Positions 22,925 to 33,583 of a DNA stretch of 64,000 nucleotides are shown here, piece by piece. The DNA comes from Entoloma clypeatum. Taxonomy: Eukaryota > Basidiomycota > Agaricomycetes > Agaricales > Entolomataceae. Position 1 is the stretch's first letter, and each line of letters begins with the position of its first letter. The position numbers were made by a program, and so were the translations under genes. The stretch is from assembly GCA_963565915.1 (NCBI GenBank), contig OY751487.1:558001-622000 (forward strand), written 5' to 3'. A model generated the notes under the pieces. That model was not told the origin of the DNA, searched no databases, and was given only the letters and a program-made list of their open reading frames with translations.

Positions 22925-23128
22925 TCTTATTGTACTTGTAATATATTGGTTTAAACCGGTTGAGACCAGTCCGGTCTCACTTCTTTGAGGTAAACAGAAC
23001 CAATGCACCAGTCTTGCATCGGTCCGGTTCAGTTTTTTTGAGATCATGTGAACCGAAAAATTGGTCTCGGTCTCAGTCTCTAAATTTTGAGGATGAAAAA
23101 CCGGACCGAACTGGACTTTTAAACACTA
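22925..23128. repeat. hAT-like MITE fragment (ACCGGT-word family)
   Basis: Ends ACTGGACTTTTAAACACTA at 23128; contains GGTTTAAACCGGTTGAGACC and GGTCTCGGTCTCAG words. The left end is unclear. Confidence 0.6.
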
Positions 23129-23400
23129 GGCACAAAGGGGGCCGTTGGGCATCAGTATCAGCTGTTGGGTGCAAAGGGAGGTCGTTCAGTGCAAGTTGAC
23201 GCTGTTGGGTGTGAGTGAGGGCCATTCAGCACAAAGGGGGGCTGTTGGGCACACATTGAGGTCGTTGGCATGAGTTGACGCCGTTGGGCATGAGTGAGGG
23301 CCATTGGGCATGAGTACCAGCTGTTGGGTGCAAAGAGAGGTTGTTGGGGGCGAGTGGCAGCAGTTTAGCATGAAAGGTGGCCATTGGAAGGACATCTGGA
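23129..23400 (+). repeat. Minisatellite, TTGGGC orientation
   Basis: Degenerate tandem units such as GCCGTTGGGCATGAGTGAGG, without an attached core. Confidence 0.75.
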
Positions 23401-23589
23401 TGGGAGGAGAAAAGTGTTGATCACTTAAACATCAACTTCAATTTGTTGATCATTGATTGTTTGGCTCAACCAAATATCATGTAACCCCACAAACCCATCC
23501 AAAAGTAGGCAATGGCATGGGTACAGGTAACCTGTGAGGGGTCACAGGTATGGGTAGTCACGGGTGCGGGTACAGGTACCGTCGCCCCA
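23401..23589. repeat. GGGTA-word repeat remnant
   Basis: Contains reiterated GGGTACAGGTA, GGTATGGGTA and CGGGTGCGGGTACAGG words around 23516-23580. It resembles the interior of the 10975 repeat. No gene. Confidence 0.4.
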
Positions 23590-23975
23590 CGTGCTCAATG
23601 GCCTGCCCTCAACCCCCATCCGTTGCCCCACGTGCCCAATGGCCTGCCCTTGACCCCAACCATCGCTGCGCGAGCCCAACGTCCTCCCATAAACACCAAG
23701 CGTCGTTCCGCCTGCCAAACGGGCCTCTGTAGCGCCCAACGGCCTCTGCCCTTGACCCCCAACTGTCGCCCCGCATGCCCAACGGCCTCCCCTTGACTCC
23801 AACCCTCGTCCCGCGTGCCCAACTGCCTCCCATCGACCCCAACCGTCGGTGCACGAGCCCAACGGCCTCCCATCGACACCAAGTGTCGTTCCGCGTGCCC
23901 AACGGCCTCCCCTCGACCCCAATGCTTGTTCCCTGTACCTGCCTGGCATGCCCAACCCTCGCACCGCGGTTGTGA
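23590..23975 (-). repeat. Minisatellite of a second type (CGTTGGGC/CCCCAACC)
   Basis: Units near 40 bp, of the kind GACCCCAACCGTCGCC-CGTGCCCAACGGCC. The same array, in opposite orientation and with the same flanking MITE, lies at 56740-57090. Confidence 0.75.
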
Positions 23976-24033
23976 TAACATAATTAGTTATTTTTAATGT
24001 CCTTGTTATTACAATGAATACTTTTGATGTACC

Positions 24034-24187
24034 ATCACAAAGCCAGCTTGAGCCGGCTTCCGAGCCAGAGCTGGAGCTTCAATCAGCTCGGCTCTGATGA
24101 GAATTTGCCTTCCGCGGCTCGGCTACGGGTCCCCGATGGCTTGGCTCCGGCTCTAGCCGGCTTGGAGCCTGAGCCGCGGCAACACTA
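24034..24187. repeat. MITE built of GAGCCGGCTC words
   Basis: Right end GCCGCGGCAACACTA at 24187, i.e. TAGTGTTGCCGCGGC on the other strand. The interior reiterates GAGCCGGC, GCTCGG and GAGCC words. A copy in opposite orientation is at 56513-56672. The TAGTG end fits the hAT consensus YARNG. Confidence 0.6.
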
Positions 24188-24325
24188 TGCTACATCAAAC
24201 TGAGTTGGTGAATAGATTTAGGAGTCGGGACCATCTGGTGTGTCTGTCGGTGTTGAAGCACACTTCTTCGGGGGAGGCGATGCGGAGGTTGGACATGGTG
24301 ATGAGAAGATGTGGATCGTTGGGGT

Positions 24326-25389
24326 TCAAAGGTGGTGGGTCTGTTTGTAGAGACCCAGTGTTTCCTGAGCTCTTTTTAAGTTGGATTCTGGTTCCCATGT
24401 GTTATCACTTGATGGGTATCCCATCCACTTAACCAAATACTTGTACCCTCTGCCCTGTCGCTTATGGGTAAGGATCACTTCCACTTCGTACTCGTGTTCT
24501 TCTTCAATCAGATCAGGAGGTGGGTTGTGGAAGTTCGGTCCATGTGTGTCATTTTCCCGATAAGGTGTTAACAAGGAGGCGTGGAAAACGGGGTGGATCT
24601 TCCATTGTTCTGGAAGTTTCAGCTTGTACGTCAGGGGCCCGAGCACCTCAGAAATGGTGAAGGGTCCTTCTCTTTTGGGTGCCAGCTTTCTGGAAGGGTA
24701 TCCGATTCGGAGGTTCTTCCTTCTAGCCATACTTGTTCTCCTTTTCTGAACGGAGTGAAGCCCTGTGTTGATCTCTCTGCCATCATCTGATGGGTTAGTT
24801 CGTGTGCTGCTAGCGCTTCATCTCTTGCTTGCTTTAGCTCTTTGAGCCGTTCCTCTACGCTTGGCACGTTTGTCTTGTCAAATGCCAATGGTATGTCTCT
24901 TGGTTCGTATCCCATCATTAGATAGAATGGGGATCATTTCATTGTGGAGTGAGTTCTTTGATTGTGACAGAACTCCATTGTTGAGTTGTGATCGTGCCAT
25001 GTTTCAGGATTGTTCGAACAGAACATCCGGAAATAGATCTCAAGTTCTTGATTTGCACGTTCTGTTGCTCCATTGGTTTGGGGGTGATAAGCCGTGCTCA
25101 TCATCAATTTGATCCCTAGGAGTCGTCCTAGTTCTCTGAAGACCTGAGAAGCAAACTGTGGCCCTCTGTCAGACAGAATAGAGTCTGGGAGTCTGAATCT
25201 TCGGTACACATGGTCCAAATAAAGTTTGGCGGTGAGGGTCGCCTCGGTGGTTTTTGTACAGGGGATGGAAATTACCCCCTTCATAGGACCATGGTCTACT
25301 ACCACCATGATACTGTAAAATCCATTGCTTTTGGGTAGTCTCCACCGTGCTTGTTGTCTGTTCAATTTCTGGGGTTCCCGGTAATACAT
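24326..25389 (-). pseudogene. F pol, integrase and chromodomain part
   Basis: The RNase H end [17 protein letters not shown] is fused directly to the integrase core ([34 protein letters not shown]). The zinc-binding HHCC finger and the first part of the core are deleted. A TGA at 24934 and a frame change near 24730 precede the GPY/F module (PSRKLAPKREGPF) and the chromodomain YEVEVILTHKRQGRGYKYLVKWMGYP, which ends at the stop 24326-24328. It is defective both by deletion and by stops. Confidence 0.85.
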
Positions 25390-26421
25390 CAGGTTCTTGT
25401 GATCTGATAGAACAACCGTTGGAAATGGTGATCCAAGGAGGTAATGCCTCCAGGTTTCCAGTGATCAGATAATTCCCAAGAGTTCCCGATCATAGATCTC
25501 ATAGTTTCGTTCTGCCGCAGAGAATGAATGCGATATATATCCACAGGGGTGCCAGTCTCCATTTACATCTTGCTGGCGCAGTACTGCTCCTGTCGCCCAT
25601 TTGGATGCATCAGACTCTATGATGAACAGTTTGTCAGTGTTCGGCATTAACACTTTTAATGTGTCAAATGCCGTTTGGCAGTCCTCGTTCCATTCCCATT
25701 CCTGATCCTTTTTGGTCAGATCATTCAGGGGTTTGGCCATGTCCGAGTAGTGTCCGATAAACCTTCGATAGAAGTTCCCAAATCCAAGGAAGGATCTGAC
25801 CTGCTTCACAGTTACGGGTTCCGGCCATTTTGCTATCCCTGATAATTTAACAGGGTCCATTGCGATTTCGTTTTCTTTGATAATGAGTCCGAGGTATTCG
25901 CATTGCCTGACTCCAAATTCGCATTTTTCCAGGTTGAGATAGAGGTCATTCTCTATCATCTTTCTGAGTACGCGGAGTGTCTGTCCGGTGTCATCTTCAT
26001 CATTGACTGAGAATATAAAGATGTTGTCCAAATAAATGAGCAACCATCCGTCTTCAGATTCTTCTTTGAAGATTTCGTTCATCATCGCCTGGAAGGTGGG
26101 TGGCATGCCTGCCAGTCCGAAGAAGGCAACCAAGGGTTCGTACAACCCTCTATTGGTTTTGAATGCAGCCTTCCATTCATTGCCAGGCTTGATCCATACA
26201 TTGTTGTATCCCCAACACATGTCCAGTTTAGTAAAGACCTTTGCTCCTTTCAGTTTGTCCAGTAGATCTCTGACCAGGGGTAACGGGTATGTGTTCTTTA
26301 CCATTCCTTCATTCAATTGCCAATAGTCCTGACATGGTCTGAGTTTATCTGAGTCCTTTTTAGCCATGAAGAAAAAGGGTGATGCCATTGGTGATTTCGA
26401 AGGTCTGATGTACCCCTTTCA
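25390..26421 (-). pseudogene. F pol, RT and RNase H part
   Basis: RT has [27 protein letters not shown] and a catalytic Y-L-D-N in YLDNIFIF, where the second Asp of YLDD is Asn. Connection and RNase H follow ([39 protein letters not shown]). TGA codons at 26419-26421 and 25465-25467 replace expected Arg (ENLR-KGYIRP, GIIR-SLETW contexts). The mutated YLDD indicates loss of polymerase function independent of the stops. Confidence 0.85.
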
Positions 26422-27399
26422 AAGGTTCTCATCAAGGAATTTGTCCAATTTTGTTTGTTCTTCTGGTGACAAAGGATAAACTTTGCAGTCTTTCGGGGTG
26501 AAGTCCAGTTTTAAGTCAATTGTGTGGTCCCATGGTTTGTGTTCTGGTAATCTCTCAGATGCCGTTTTCTCGAACACCTTCTGATACTGATCGTATCGTT
26601 CTGGTAGTTCTTTCTTTGGTTTGTCCGTGGTGTCCATATTGTGTGAGAGTTTCTGGGAGATCGAGGTTTTGGCTTGGATCCAAACATCCTCAATGGGTTT
26701 GTCCGTTGTGACATATGTCCTAAATAGGTCGAGGTCATCATCTGATTCTTCATCTATCCTTTTCAAGATAGGTTCATTTGCCGGTAGAGCCTCCTTTTTT
26801 GGTTTGAGGGTCTCTTCATCATCAATTTCTTCTATCATCGCATAGATCTTTTGTTCGGGTTTTTCTTTCATCCATGCTGCAATTGCAATGGGTTTCTTGT
26901 CTTTTGACACCAAGAGCTCATCAAATTTCTTCCTCATGACTCCTGCTAGGGTCTTCTTGAACCTGATAGTTTCGATATCCAAGGTTCCTTTTTCCCAATC
27001 AATCTTTGGGTTGTATTGTTTTAACCATGGTAACCCCAAAATAGCAGTTTCCTTTCCAAGTCCGGTGACCAAAAAACTGATGTTGAGTTCTTTGTCATCA
27101 ATCCAGATCTTCTTCCATGTGCAATGGGTGATTGTCCCTTCTTTGTTTTTTGTTCCGTCCACATTGAACACGCGAATGGGCTTTAGTAACAGAATAAGCT
27201 CCATTCGGTTGGCTGTGGCGAACTTCAGATCCAAGAAGGTTGCTTCTGCTCCTGAGTCTATCAGGGCGTTTATCTTTAGTTTCTCATCAATGCTTTCTCC
27301 TTCTCCTGACATTGAAATGGGGATCAAAAAAGATTTGTCATTCATGTCGGCTACAATTACAGGAGATAGGGAGATTGAGAACTGAGCGGGGGCTGACAT
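26422..27399 (-). pseudogene. F protease and pol N-terminal linker
   Basis: The frame opens with MSAPAQFSISLSPVIVADMN at 27399 and contains the aspartic protease signature LIDSGAEATFLD and the second motif AILGLPWLKQYNPKIDW. An acidic linker leads to HKPWDHTIDLKLDFTPKDCKVYPLSPEEQTKLDKF, the normal entry to RT. The first ATG overlaps the gag end in another frame. Catalytic Asp is intact. The Pol polyprotein stops at the TGA of 26419. Confidence 0.85.
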
Positions 27400-27817
27400 C
27401 GGTACAGGCCGCTTTCTTGAAAACCCTGTTTCTCCATCTTGGAGATTAAGGCGTCTTGTTCTTCATTTGGTAAGTCTTTAAAAATGCCTCGGATATGGGC
27501 ATATGCATCGGAAGCTTTCTTGAACATATTGTTTGCAACCAGGGTTTTTCCTCCTTTGTGTGCATCAGCATGATGTCCTGTCTGATGGCAGACGAAGCAC
27601 AACCCTTTTTTAAAGTGGTCGTCTCTCTCTTCGGCAGTCAGCCGGTCAATGTCCATGGTGTTTGGGTCTGGGGCGAAGTGCGTGTTTCGGGGTGCAGGGT
27701 TATAATTAACCTTGAATTTCTTCTTTCCCCCATCTGGTCTAAGTCTCTGAGAGACTGCCTTGGCCCTCCTCCACTGGTTATCCAATCTGGATGCCGTGGT
27801 GTACCATTCCTCAATTG
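27357..27817 (-). pseudogene. F gag, C-terminal part
   Basis: The frame entering from the E insertion at 27817 reads EEWYTTASRLDNQWRRAKA and a zinc knuckle variant CFVCHQTGHHADAH, where His stands for the last Cys. It ends at 27357. Upstream codons of the long frame (27818-27884) are LTR sequence of E, not gag. The remainder of gag lies beyond E at 31725-33000. Confidence 0.8.
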
Positions 27818-28205
27818 TGTTATGCTTAACAAACCGTTCCAAGGTTCGGGCAGAGTATGCAGGAAGTGGAAAGGCGAAGAGCAAAGTGATTGCTAAATCT
27901 AAGGAATGTAGCTATGGTACATGGGGTTTATATAGTACTGGCTACGAGCGGTAGCGAGTGAGTCAGTAGCTGCGGAAGGCAGTGCGGATGAGTCAGTAAC
28001 TGCGGAAAGGCAGTGCGAAGTGAGTCAGATGACTGCAGACTGAGTAATCCCTACTGCGGAGTGCGAGTCAGCGCGGGAGCGAAGTATACTAAAGGAGAAT
28101 GGTAGAGTAAAGGTAAATGAATAAGCGGTCTGATGAGTCAAAGAAATAACAAAGGCACAATGGAAGGGAAAAGTGCGTAACATACAAACCGGTAAGTCTG
28201 TAACA
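27818..28205 (-). repeat. 3' LTR of E
   Basis: Read on the minus strand it starts TGTTACAGACTTACC and ends GCATAACA. Only the last part (from the TATATAA box on) is close to D; the U3 region is largely different and contains iterated ACTGACTC/CCGCAG words. Confidence 0.9.
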
Positions 28206-28239
28206 TGTTCCCCTCCTCAAGCTCTGTGTCCTCACAGAG

Positions 28240-28602
28240 TCATTGTCCCCATCCTCCGGCATCGTCGTTGTTTGTCCAGGAGCCATTCTCCTTGAGGCTC
28301 CAATCGTCTATTAGCTCTTCGTTGATGGCGACGGCGAGCTCGAGACTCCGGACGGCTAGTCGGATGCGCCGGTTTTCAACGACCAGCATACGGGTGTAGT
28401 TCCTGAGGATTTGTTTTTCTTCGGGGGTTGGTGCGATGGGGAGGTCAGATAAAGAATGGAGGCGGATGTGCATCTGTCGATGCAGGATGTCGGCGAGCGA
28501 GGCTTCTAGCGCGTGGATCTGGTCTCTCATGGAGAGGGCTTCACCCATGAGGGCAGTGATGGCGGGGTTGGTTTCAGTGGATGTGGTGGTGGTGGTGGAC
28601 AT
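28240..28602 (-). CDS. Accessory ORF of element E (120 aa)
   Basis: Counterpart of the D accessory ORF at 18150-18521, intact, between pol and the 3' LTR. Shared blocks include ALSMRDQIHALE, LHRQMHIRLHSLS, PEEKQIL, ENRRIRLA and LELAVAINEELI. The start is MSTTTTTSTETNPAI. The function is unknown; helical, no signal peptide. Divergence from D is far greater here than in pol. Confidence 0.65.
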   Translation of the reverse strand: MSTTTTTSTETNPAITALMGEALSMRDQIHALEASLADILHRQMHIRLHSLSDLPIAPTPEEKQILRNYTRMLVVENRRIRLAVRSLELAVAINEELIDDWSLKENGSWTNNDDAGGWGQ

Positions 28603-28725
28603 GGTGCGGAGGATGTTGGAGAGATAGAGGAAGAATGGAGTAGCTATATTGAAGATGGAGCGGAGAACTCGGTGGGTTTTTTGACTGATGAGGTCGATGC
28701 TGTTGCTGATGTCAACGGGTGTCTT

Positions 28726-31063
28726 TTATCGTGGACGTGATGGGTTCTGCCGATGGAAATCACGAATCAAATCTTGAGCGTTCTGAACATTAGCTTGCGG
28801 TTCCCATGTGTTCTCTTCTGGGCCATATCCTTCCCACTGGACGAGGTACTGGATCTTTCCGCGGAACTTTCGAGAGTCCAGGATCGTAGACACATGGTAC
28901 TCTTCTCGTCCTTCGACAATGATCGGACCAGGGGCTGGTTTCTTTTTCTGGATGGCGTACTTCGGAGTTTCATATGGTGACAACAGGGTCTCGTTGAACA
29001 CAGGGTGAATCATCTTCCAAGTCTTCGGAAGATCAAGAAGGTATGTGCTAGCTCCTTTCTTTTCTAGGACTTTGAATGGTCCATGTCGGAGTGCATCAAG
29101 TTTCTTTGAGGGGCGATCGGTCCTGATGTTAGTCCCTTCCAGCCACACCTTGTCTCCGATGCGGTAGTCCCGAGACGGACTTCGCCGTGTGTCAACTGTC
29201 TTCTTCATCTGATCCTGTGCTTGTTTCAGCGCAGCATTGGCTTCTTCTCATGCCTGTTTGAGTTTTTTCAAGAAGTCGTTGGCAGCCAGATTGGTATCTT
29301 CTAACACGAGTTCTCCCTTCCACGGATGTAAACCGTAGTTGAGGTAGAATGGGGTGTGCTTCGTTGCCTGGTGTTCTTTGTCATTGTACTGGAACTCTGT
29401 GATTGCGATCCATTCTGCCCAATCATCCTGTAGATGGTTGACAAAGTTTCGTAAGAACAGTTCTGTCTCCTGATGCGATCGCTCAGCCTGTCCGTCAGTC
29501 TGTGGGTGGTATGCGGTGGACAGGTTCCTCTTGATCCCTAACATGCGGCAGAGTATCTCCATGAACTTCGCAGCGAACTGTGGTCCCCTATCGCTGATGA
29601 TCTTCTTGGGGATCCCATGAAGCTTCCATATCTGATCCCGATAGATCTTGGCTAATCCTTCAGCCGATAGTTCCACGGTTGTCGGAATGAGGTGAAGCAT
29701 CTTTGAATGTCTATCCGTGATGACCAGAATTGCGTTTTTTCCATCAGATTCTGGTATCGGTCCCACAACGTTGATTCCTATGTCTTCCCATGGGTGACTT
29801 GGTGCTGCATGGGGATGTAGCGGAGCATGTCGCTTTTGTCGGTTAATCTTGTTGCATTGACAAGTGTCGCAACCCTTCACGTACTTCTTCACATCATGCA
29901 ATATGGTAGGCCACCAGTAGGTGCGAGTGAGGAGTTCATGTGTGCGGTACTGTCCTGGATGTCCAGCCACTGGTGCATCGTGTGATTCAAACATCAATTC
30001 TTGTCGCAATTGTGGATCTGGCGGGACATAGACTCGTTCGCCTGCATATGTGATGCCGTTTTCCTGTTGATACCAATGAGGATTCTTCTTTAGACCCTGG
30101 GCTACTTCTGTCTCCATGCGGTTTGAACCCTTGATGCGTGCAATCCACGGATTTTCGATGGTCGTGACGTTTCCAATTTTGATGGAATCAGATGTTTCAC
30201 CCCCTTCGAAGAATTGTTCCTCCGTGAACATCTCCATTTGTACCACATCTTCTGATTCCAATCGTTTCAAGAATAGTCCCTCCTTGAGCATTTGGTCACT
30301 GTCCTGTGGTTCGAGTTCCGCTTCATACCAGGGTAAGCGTGACAGGATGTCCGCTTTTGCATTGGTCTTGCCGGGCACATGCCGTAATTCGAAGTCATAG
30401 TCCTGTAACTTCATTTTCCAGCGTCGCTGTCGTTGATTCAGGTCCTGAGGACGATGGAAGTATTCCAGGTTCTTGTGATCGGTCAAGATTTCAAAACGTT
30501 CCTTGGCTTCGAGCAGATAGTGTCTCCAATCTTTCAATGCTTCCACAACTGCCAGAAGTTCCTTGTCGTATATTTCGTAATTCTGTTCGGCCGCGGACAT
30601 GGTCCGCAACAAGAATGCGATGGGGTGCCATTTGTTGTCTTGCTTCTGAGAGAGTACTGCTCCAATTGCATAGCCCGATGCATCGGTTTCAACCCTGAAC
30701 TGTCCCTCTGGTTTTGGTAATGCCAAGACCAGTGCTGATGTAATTGCCCGTATGAGACCTTCAAAGGCTTGCTGCTCTGTTGGTCCCCAAGTAAATGCCA
30801 TACTGCCTGTGAGCGCGGTGAGAGGCTTTGCGATGTTTGAGTACCCTTCAATAAAACGTTGATAGAAGTTAGCAAATCCAAGGAACTTCTGAACTTCCTT
30901 TTTTGATGTGGGTGCTCGCCAGTTTTGAATTGTATCCACCTTCTCAGTTTCCATCTCAACACATCCCTCACCAACCACATATCCCAATATAGGACATTTC
31001 GTTACTTCCCATAAACACTTCTTCTCCTTTAGGAACAAATCATTGTCCGATAGGATCTGTAGG
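28726..31063 (-). pseudogene. E pol (RT 3' part, RNase H, integrase, chromodomain)
   Basis: From the N gap the frame gives [19 protein letters not shown], RNase H, HHCC finger, the integrase core with all three catalytic acids, and then TGA at 29248-29250 (same place as 17491 in D). The frame continues to the chromodomain and a stop at 28726. It is uninterrupted by the 15814-type TGA of D, where E has a sense codon. The first half of RT, including YMDD, is in the gap. Confidence 0.9.
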
Positions 31064-31263
31064 NNNNNNNNNNNNNNNNNNNNNNNNNNNNNNNNNNNNN
31101 NNNNNNNNNNNNNNNNNNNNNNNNNNNNNNNNNNNNNNNNNNNNNNNNNNNNNNNNNNNNNNNNNNNNNNNNNNNNNNNNNNNNNNNNNNNNNNNNNNNN
31201 NNNNNNNNNNNNNNNNNNNNNNNNNNNNNNNNNNNNNNNNNNNNNNNNNNNNNNNNNNNNNNN
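31064..31263. other. Assembly gap (200 N)
   Basis: Exactly 200 unknown bases. Flanks correspond to D positions 15677 and 12781, so by analogy about 2.9 kb of gag, protease and RT sequence is missing. Translated frames across it have no meaning. Confidence 0.95.
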
Positions 31264-31336
31264 AGAAGCGCGACGTCTTGACTCATCTGGTAGTTGCTCT
31301 CTTCGCTCTGGGCGAACCTAACGAGATTTAGCAACT

Positions 31337-31724
31337 TGTTATGCTTAACAAACCGTTCCAAGGTTCGGGCAGAGTATGCAGGAAGTGGAAAGGCGAAGAG
31401 CAAAGTGATTGCTAAATCTAAGGAATGTAGCTATGGTACATGGGGTTTATATAGTACTGGCTACGAGCGGTAGTGAGTGAGTCAGTAGCTGCGGAAGGCA
31501 GTGCGGATGAGTCAGTAACTGCGGAAAGGCAGTGCGAAGTGAGTCAGACGACTGCGGACTGAGTAATCCCTACTGCGGAGTGCAAGTCAGCGCGGGAGTG
31601 AAGTATACTAAAGGAGAATGGTAGAGTAAAGGTAAATGAATAAGCGGTCCGATGAGTCAAAGAAATAACAAAGGCACAATGGAAGGGAAAAGTGTGTAAC
31701 ATACAAACCGGTAAGTCCATAACA
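31337..31724 (-). repeat. 5' LTR of E
   Basis: 388 bp, close to the 3' copy. The self-priming site TTGCTAAATCT is retained just inside the element (31324-31334 on the minus strand), two bases after the LTR. Confidence 0.9.
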
Positions 31725-31729
31725 AATTG

Positions 31730-31980
31730 TCCCTGGGACCTTGTCAAGGCCCAGGATCTTGTCTCGGAGTGTGTGGGGTAGCGCCTCCATGAAGTAGTCC
31801 TTGAGGGATTGTTCCTCTGTGATCAGACTTTCTGAAACCCATAGTTTGAATTTCTCCATGAATTTGTTGGCTGTCATGCCTTCCATCTTCTGCATTTTCA
31901 TCATGGTCAATGTGTCTCCTTCTTTGTCAACCGGGGGAAATGATTTCCTCAGTTTTTTGATAAAGTCCGCATATTTCAGG
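31730..31980 (-). pseudogene. F gag, capsid part
   Basis: Reads KYADFIKKLRKSFPPVDKEG, MKMQKMEGMTANKFMEKF, LKDYFMEALPHTLRDKIL on the minus strand, ending at the E insertion. Belongs with 32479-33000 and 27357-27817. Confidence 0.8.
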
Positions 31981-32478
31981 TAGTGTTTTGAAGTCCAGTC
32001 TCAAAGACCTAGAACTGAACCAGAACCAGACTGGTAAAGACTGGTGAAAGACTGGACTGCAGTCTCAAGTTTCAGAATTTTGAGGATTGACTAGTCTCAG
32101 GTTCTTCAAATTTTGGAAAAAAAGAAGACTGGTTTAACACCAGTCTTGATTTTAGACTCAAAAAATGTAAAGTGGTCATAGGTTCGCACAGGTTCTTATA
32201 GGTTCACATAGATTTGTTTATCAAAGCTTCTATAAAATGTTTTGAAATGTGTCATAAATGATATTTTGAAACAGTTTTAATGAATTGGAAGATTACCAGT
32301 TTAAACCAGTTTGAACCAGTCCTGGTTTACTTGTTTGAGAAAGGAAAGACTGGTCCACCAGTCTTTGACCAGTCCAGTCCTGGTTTCAGTTTTTTGAAGA
32401 AACCACTCAACCAGTCTTGGTTCTAGGTCCTTAATTTTTTGGACAAAAAACCGGACTGGACTGGACTTTCAAACACTA
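31981..32478. mobile_element. hAT-like MITE, complete, inside F gag
   Basis: 498 bp with inverted ends TAGTGTTTTGAAGTCCAGTC and GACTGGACTTTCAAACACTA. The flanking octamers ATTTCAGG and ATTTTGGG agree at six of eight positions, compatible with an aged 8-bp duplication. The interior is built from CCAGTTTAAACCAG, GACTGG and ACCAGTC words. No coding frame. Confidence 0.8.
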
Positions 32479-33000
32479 ATTTTGGGTACATGAACTCCGG
32501 CGGTGGTGATGTCTCTGTACCAGGACTCCTGCCACGGCCCGGCAGTTCCTCCTTTCATGTATGAGATGGTGAAGAGGATTTTCTTCTTGTCAGAGTTATA
32601 AACATCATCGTTCATTTCCAGGTACAAGTTCGTGTCAAACAAGAATTCTGACAGTTTTCTCCTGTCTCCATTCAAGATTGCCGGTGCGCTGATCTTGATC
32701 TCTTTCTCTGGGGTCCTTGCCTGAGAAGTCATTTCTACAGGTGCTGGTTTCACTGGGGTGTCTGGGGTCTTTGGTGCAGCAACAGCAACAGCTGGTGGCA
32801 GTTGGATTCGTCTCGGGGAGAGGTACGAGGCTGATGTGGGGTTGACTGGTACAAAAGAGGAGGTTACTCTTCTGTACGGTGTCGGCGGTTGTCGTGGTGT
32901 GATGGGTGCGTCAACGAACTCCTGTTTGTCTCCTGAGTCAGACGAGACTCCAAAGGTTGATCGTCGGGGAGGAATCTTTGCGTCTAAAACCGCGGTGGGT
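32479..33000 (-). pseudogene. F gag, N-terminal part
   Basis: The frame runs from about 33000: a Pro/Thr/Ser-rich start (PPRRSTFGVSSDSGDKQEF, PAVAVAAPKTPDTPVKP) and then the capsid entry ILNGDRRKLSEFLFDTNLYL and GTAGPWQESWY, up to the MITE. The exact start codon is not clear; the only well-placed ATG is at 32753. Confidence 0.75.
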
Positions 33001-33014
33001 TGACAATGTAGATA

Positions 33015-33024
33015 AGCTTGACCT
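33015..33024 (-). promoter_or_regulatory. Self-priming PBS of F
   Basis: Ten bases, two bases after the 5' LTR, are the reverse complement of LTR positions 33237-33246 (AGGTCAAGCT on the plus strand). Those lie about 35 bp downstream of a TATATAA box, i.e. at the predicted mRNA 5' end. Same geometry as in D and E, with a different sequence. Confidence 0.65.
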
Positions 33025-33026
33025 TT

Positions 33027-33583
33027 TGTTATGGCAATAGCCTACAACAACAAGTCCAAGGATCAGATCACGTGGGTTCAAACTGGTTCCACAACAAGTC
33101 CCTCAGTAGGTCGACTTGGTCAAGATCAACAAGCTCCTCAAGAGGACGACTCAGTTCGGTTCAGCAGAGCTAAGTCCTCGCAAGGCACTTAGTTTGAGAG
33201 CGTTCGAAGATAAGGGGAAGTAAGCATTGTTTCCCTAGGTCAAGCTAAGGACCTCTACTCTAAGGTTACAGGTCTTATATACGTTATCCTATGGCTATAA
33301 ATAAGTAAGTGCTGCGCAGGAGCTAAATAGGCCATTGGTTAGTTAGATGTTTCAAGGGGGCTGTGGCATAGGAGTCAGAGATAAGGCCTCAAGGCCATGA
33401 GTCAGAGATAATGAGTGAAAATGTATCTAAAAGGGGGATAGTCCGAGTCAGTATGAGTCATAGCGCTGATAGAGGGGACACATGTCCCAAGGTCGTCGGA
33501 GTTAAGTGAAACAGGGTCAGATAGGAATCAAGGGTTGAAGGGTTGCGTGAAGGTGCATATGAAGAGGGTGAAAAAGTGTAACA
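33027..33583 (-). repeat. 5' LTR of F
   Basis: 557 bp, on the minus strand TGTTACAC...GCCATAACA. TATATAA box at about 33285-33291. Confidence 0.85.

Larger units (their letters stand above)
27818..31724 (-). mobile_element. Ty3 chromovirus E, sister of D
   Basis: 388-bp LTRs at 27818-28205 and 31337-31724, with target duplicate AATTG at 27813-27817 and 31725-31729, placed inside F gag. The pol is nearly identical to D. The gag, protease and first part of RT (about 2.9 kb by comparison with D 12781-15677) are represented by only 200 N. Confidence 0.95.
24188..33583 (-). mobile_element. Ty3 chromovirus F, nested host of E and a MITE
   Basis: Minus-strand element with its 5' LTR at 33027-33583, then gag, protease, RT, RNase H, integrase and chromodomain down to about 24326. 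No 3' LTR is found; repeat sequence begins at 24187. Element E (27818-31724) and a MITE (31981-32478) split its gag. Its 5' LTR begins inside an integrase codon run of fragment H, so F inserted into H. Confidence 0.85.

Noticed and set aside
4108..29250. TGA read as Arg or another sense codon (recoding) in the retroelements
   Set aside because: The host DUF6593 gene and gag and pol of G end with TGA, and G has no internal TGA. CpG decay explains the pattern better.
33027..33583. Solo LTR
   Set aside because: Flanks do not form a duplicate, and gag of F with a primer site begins directly after it, so it is the 5' LTR of F.
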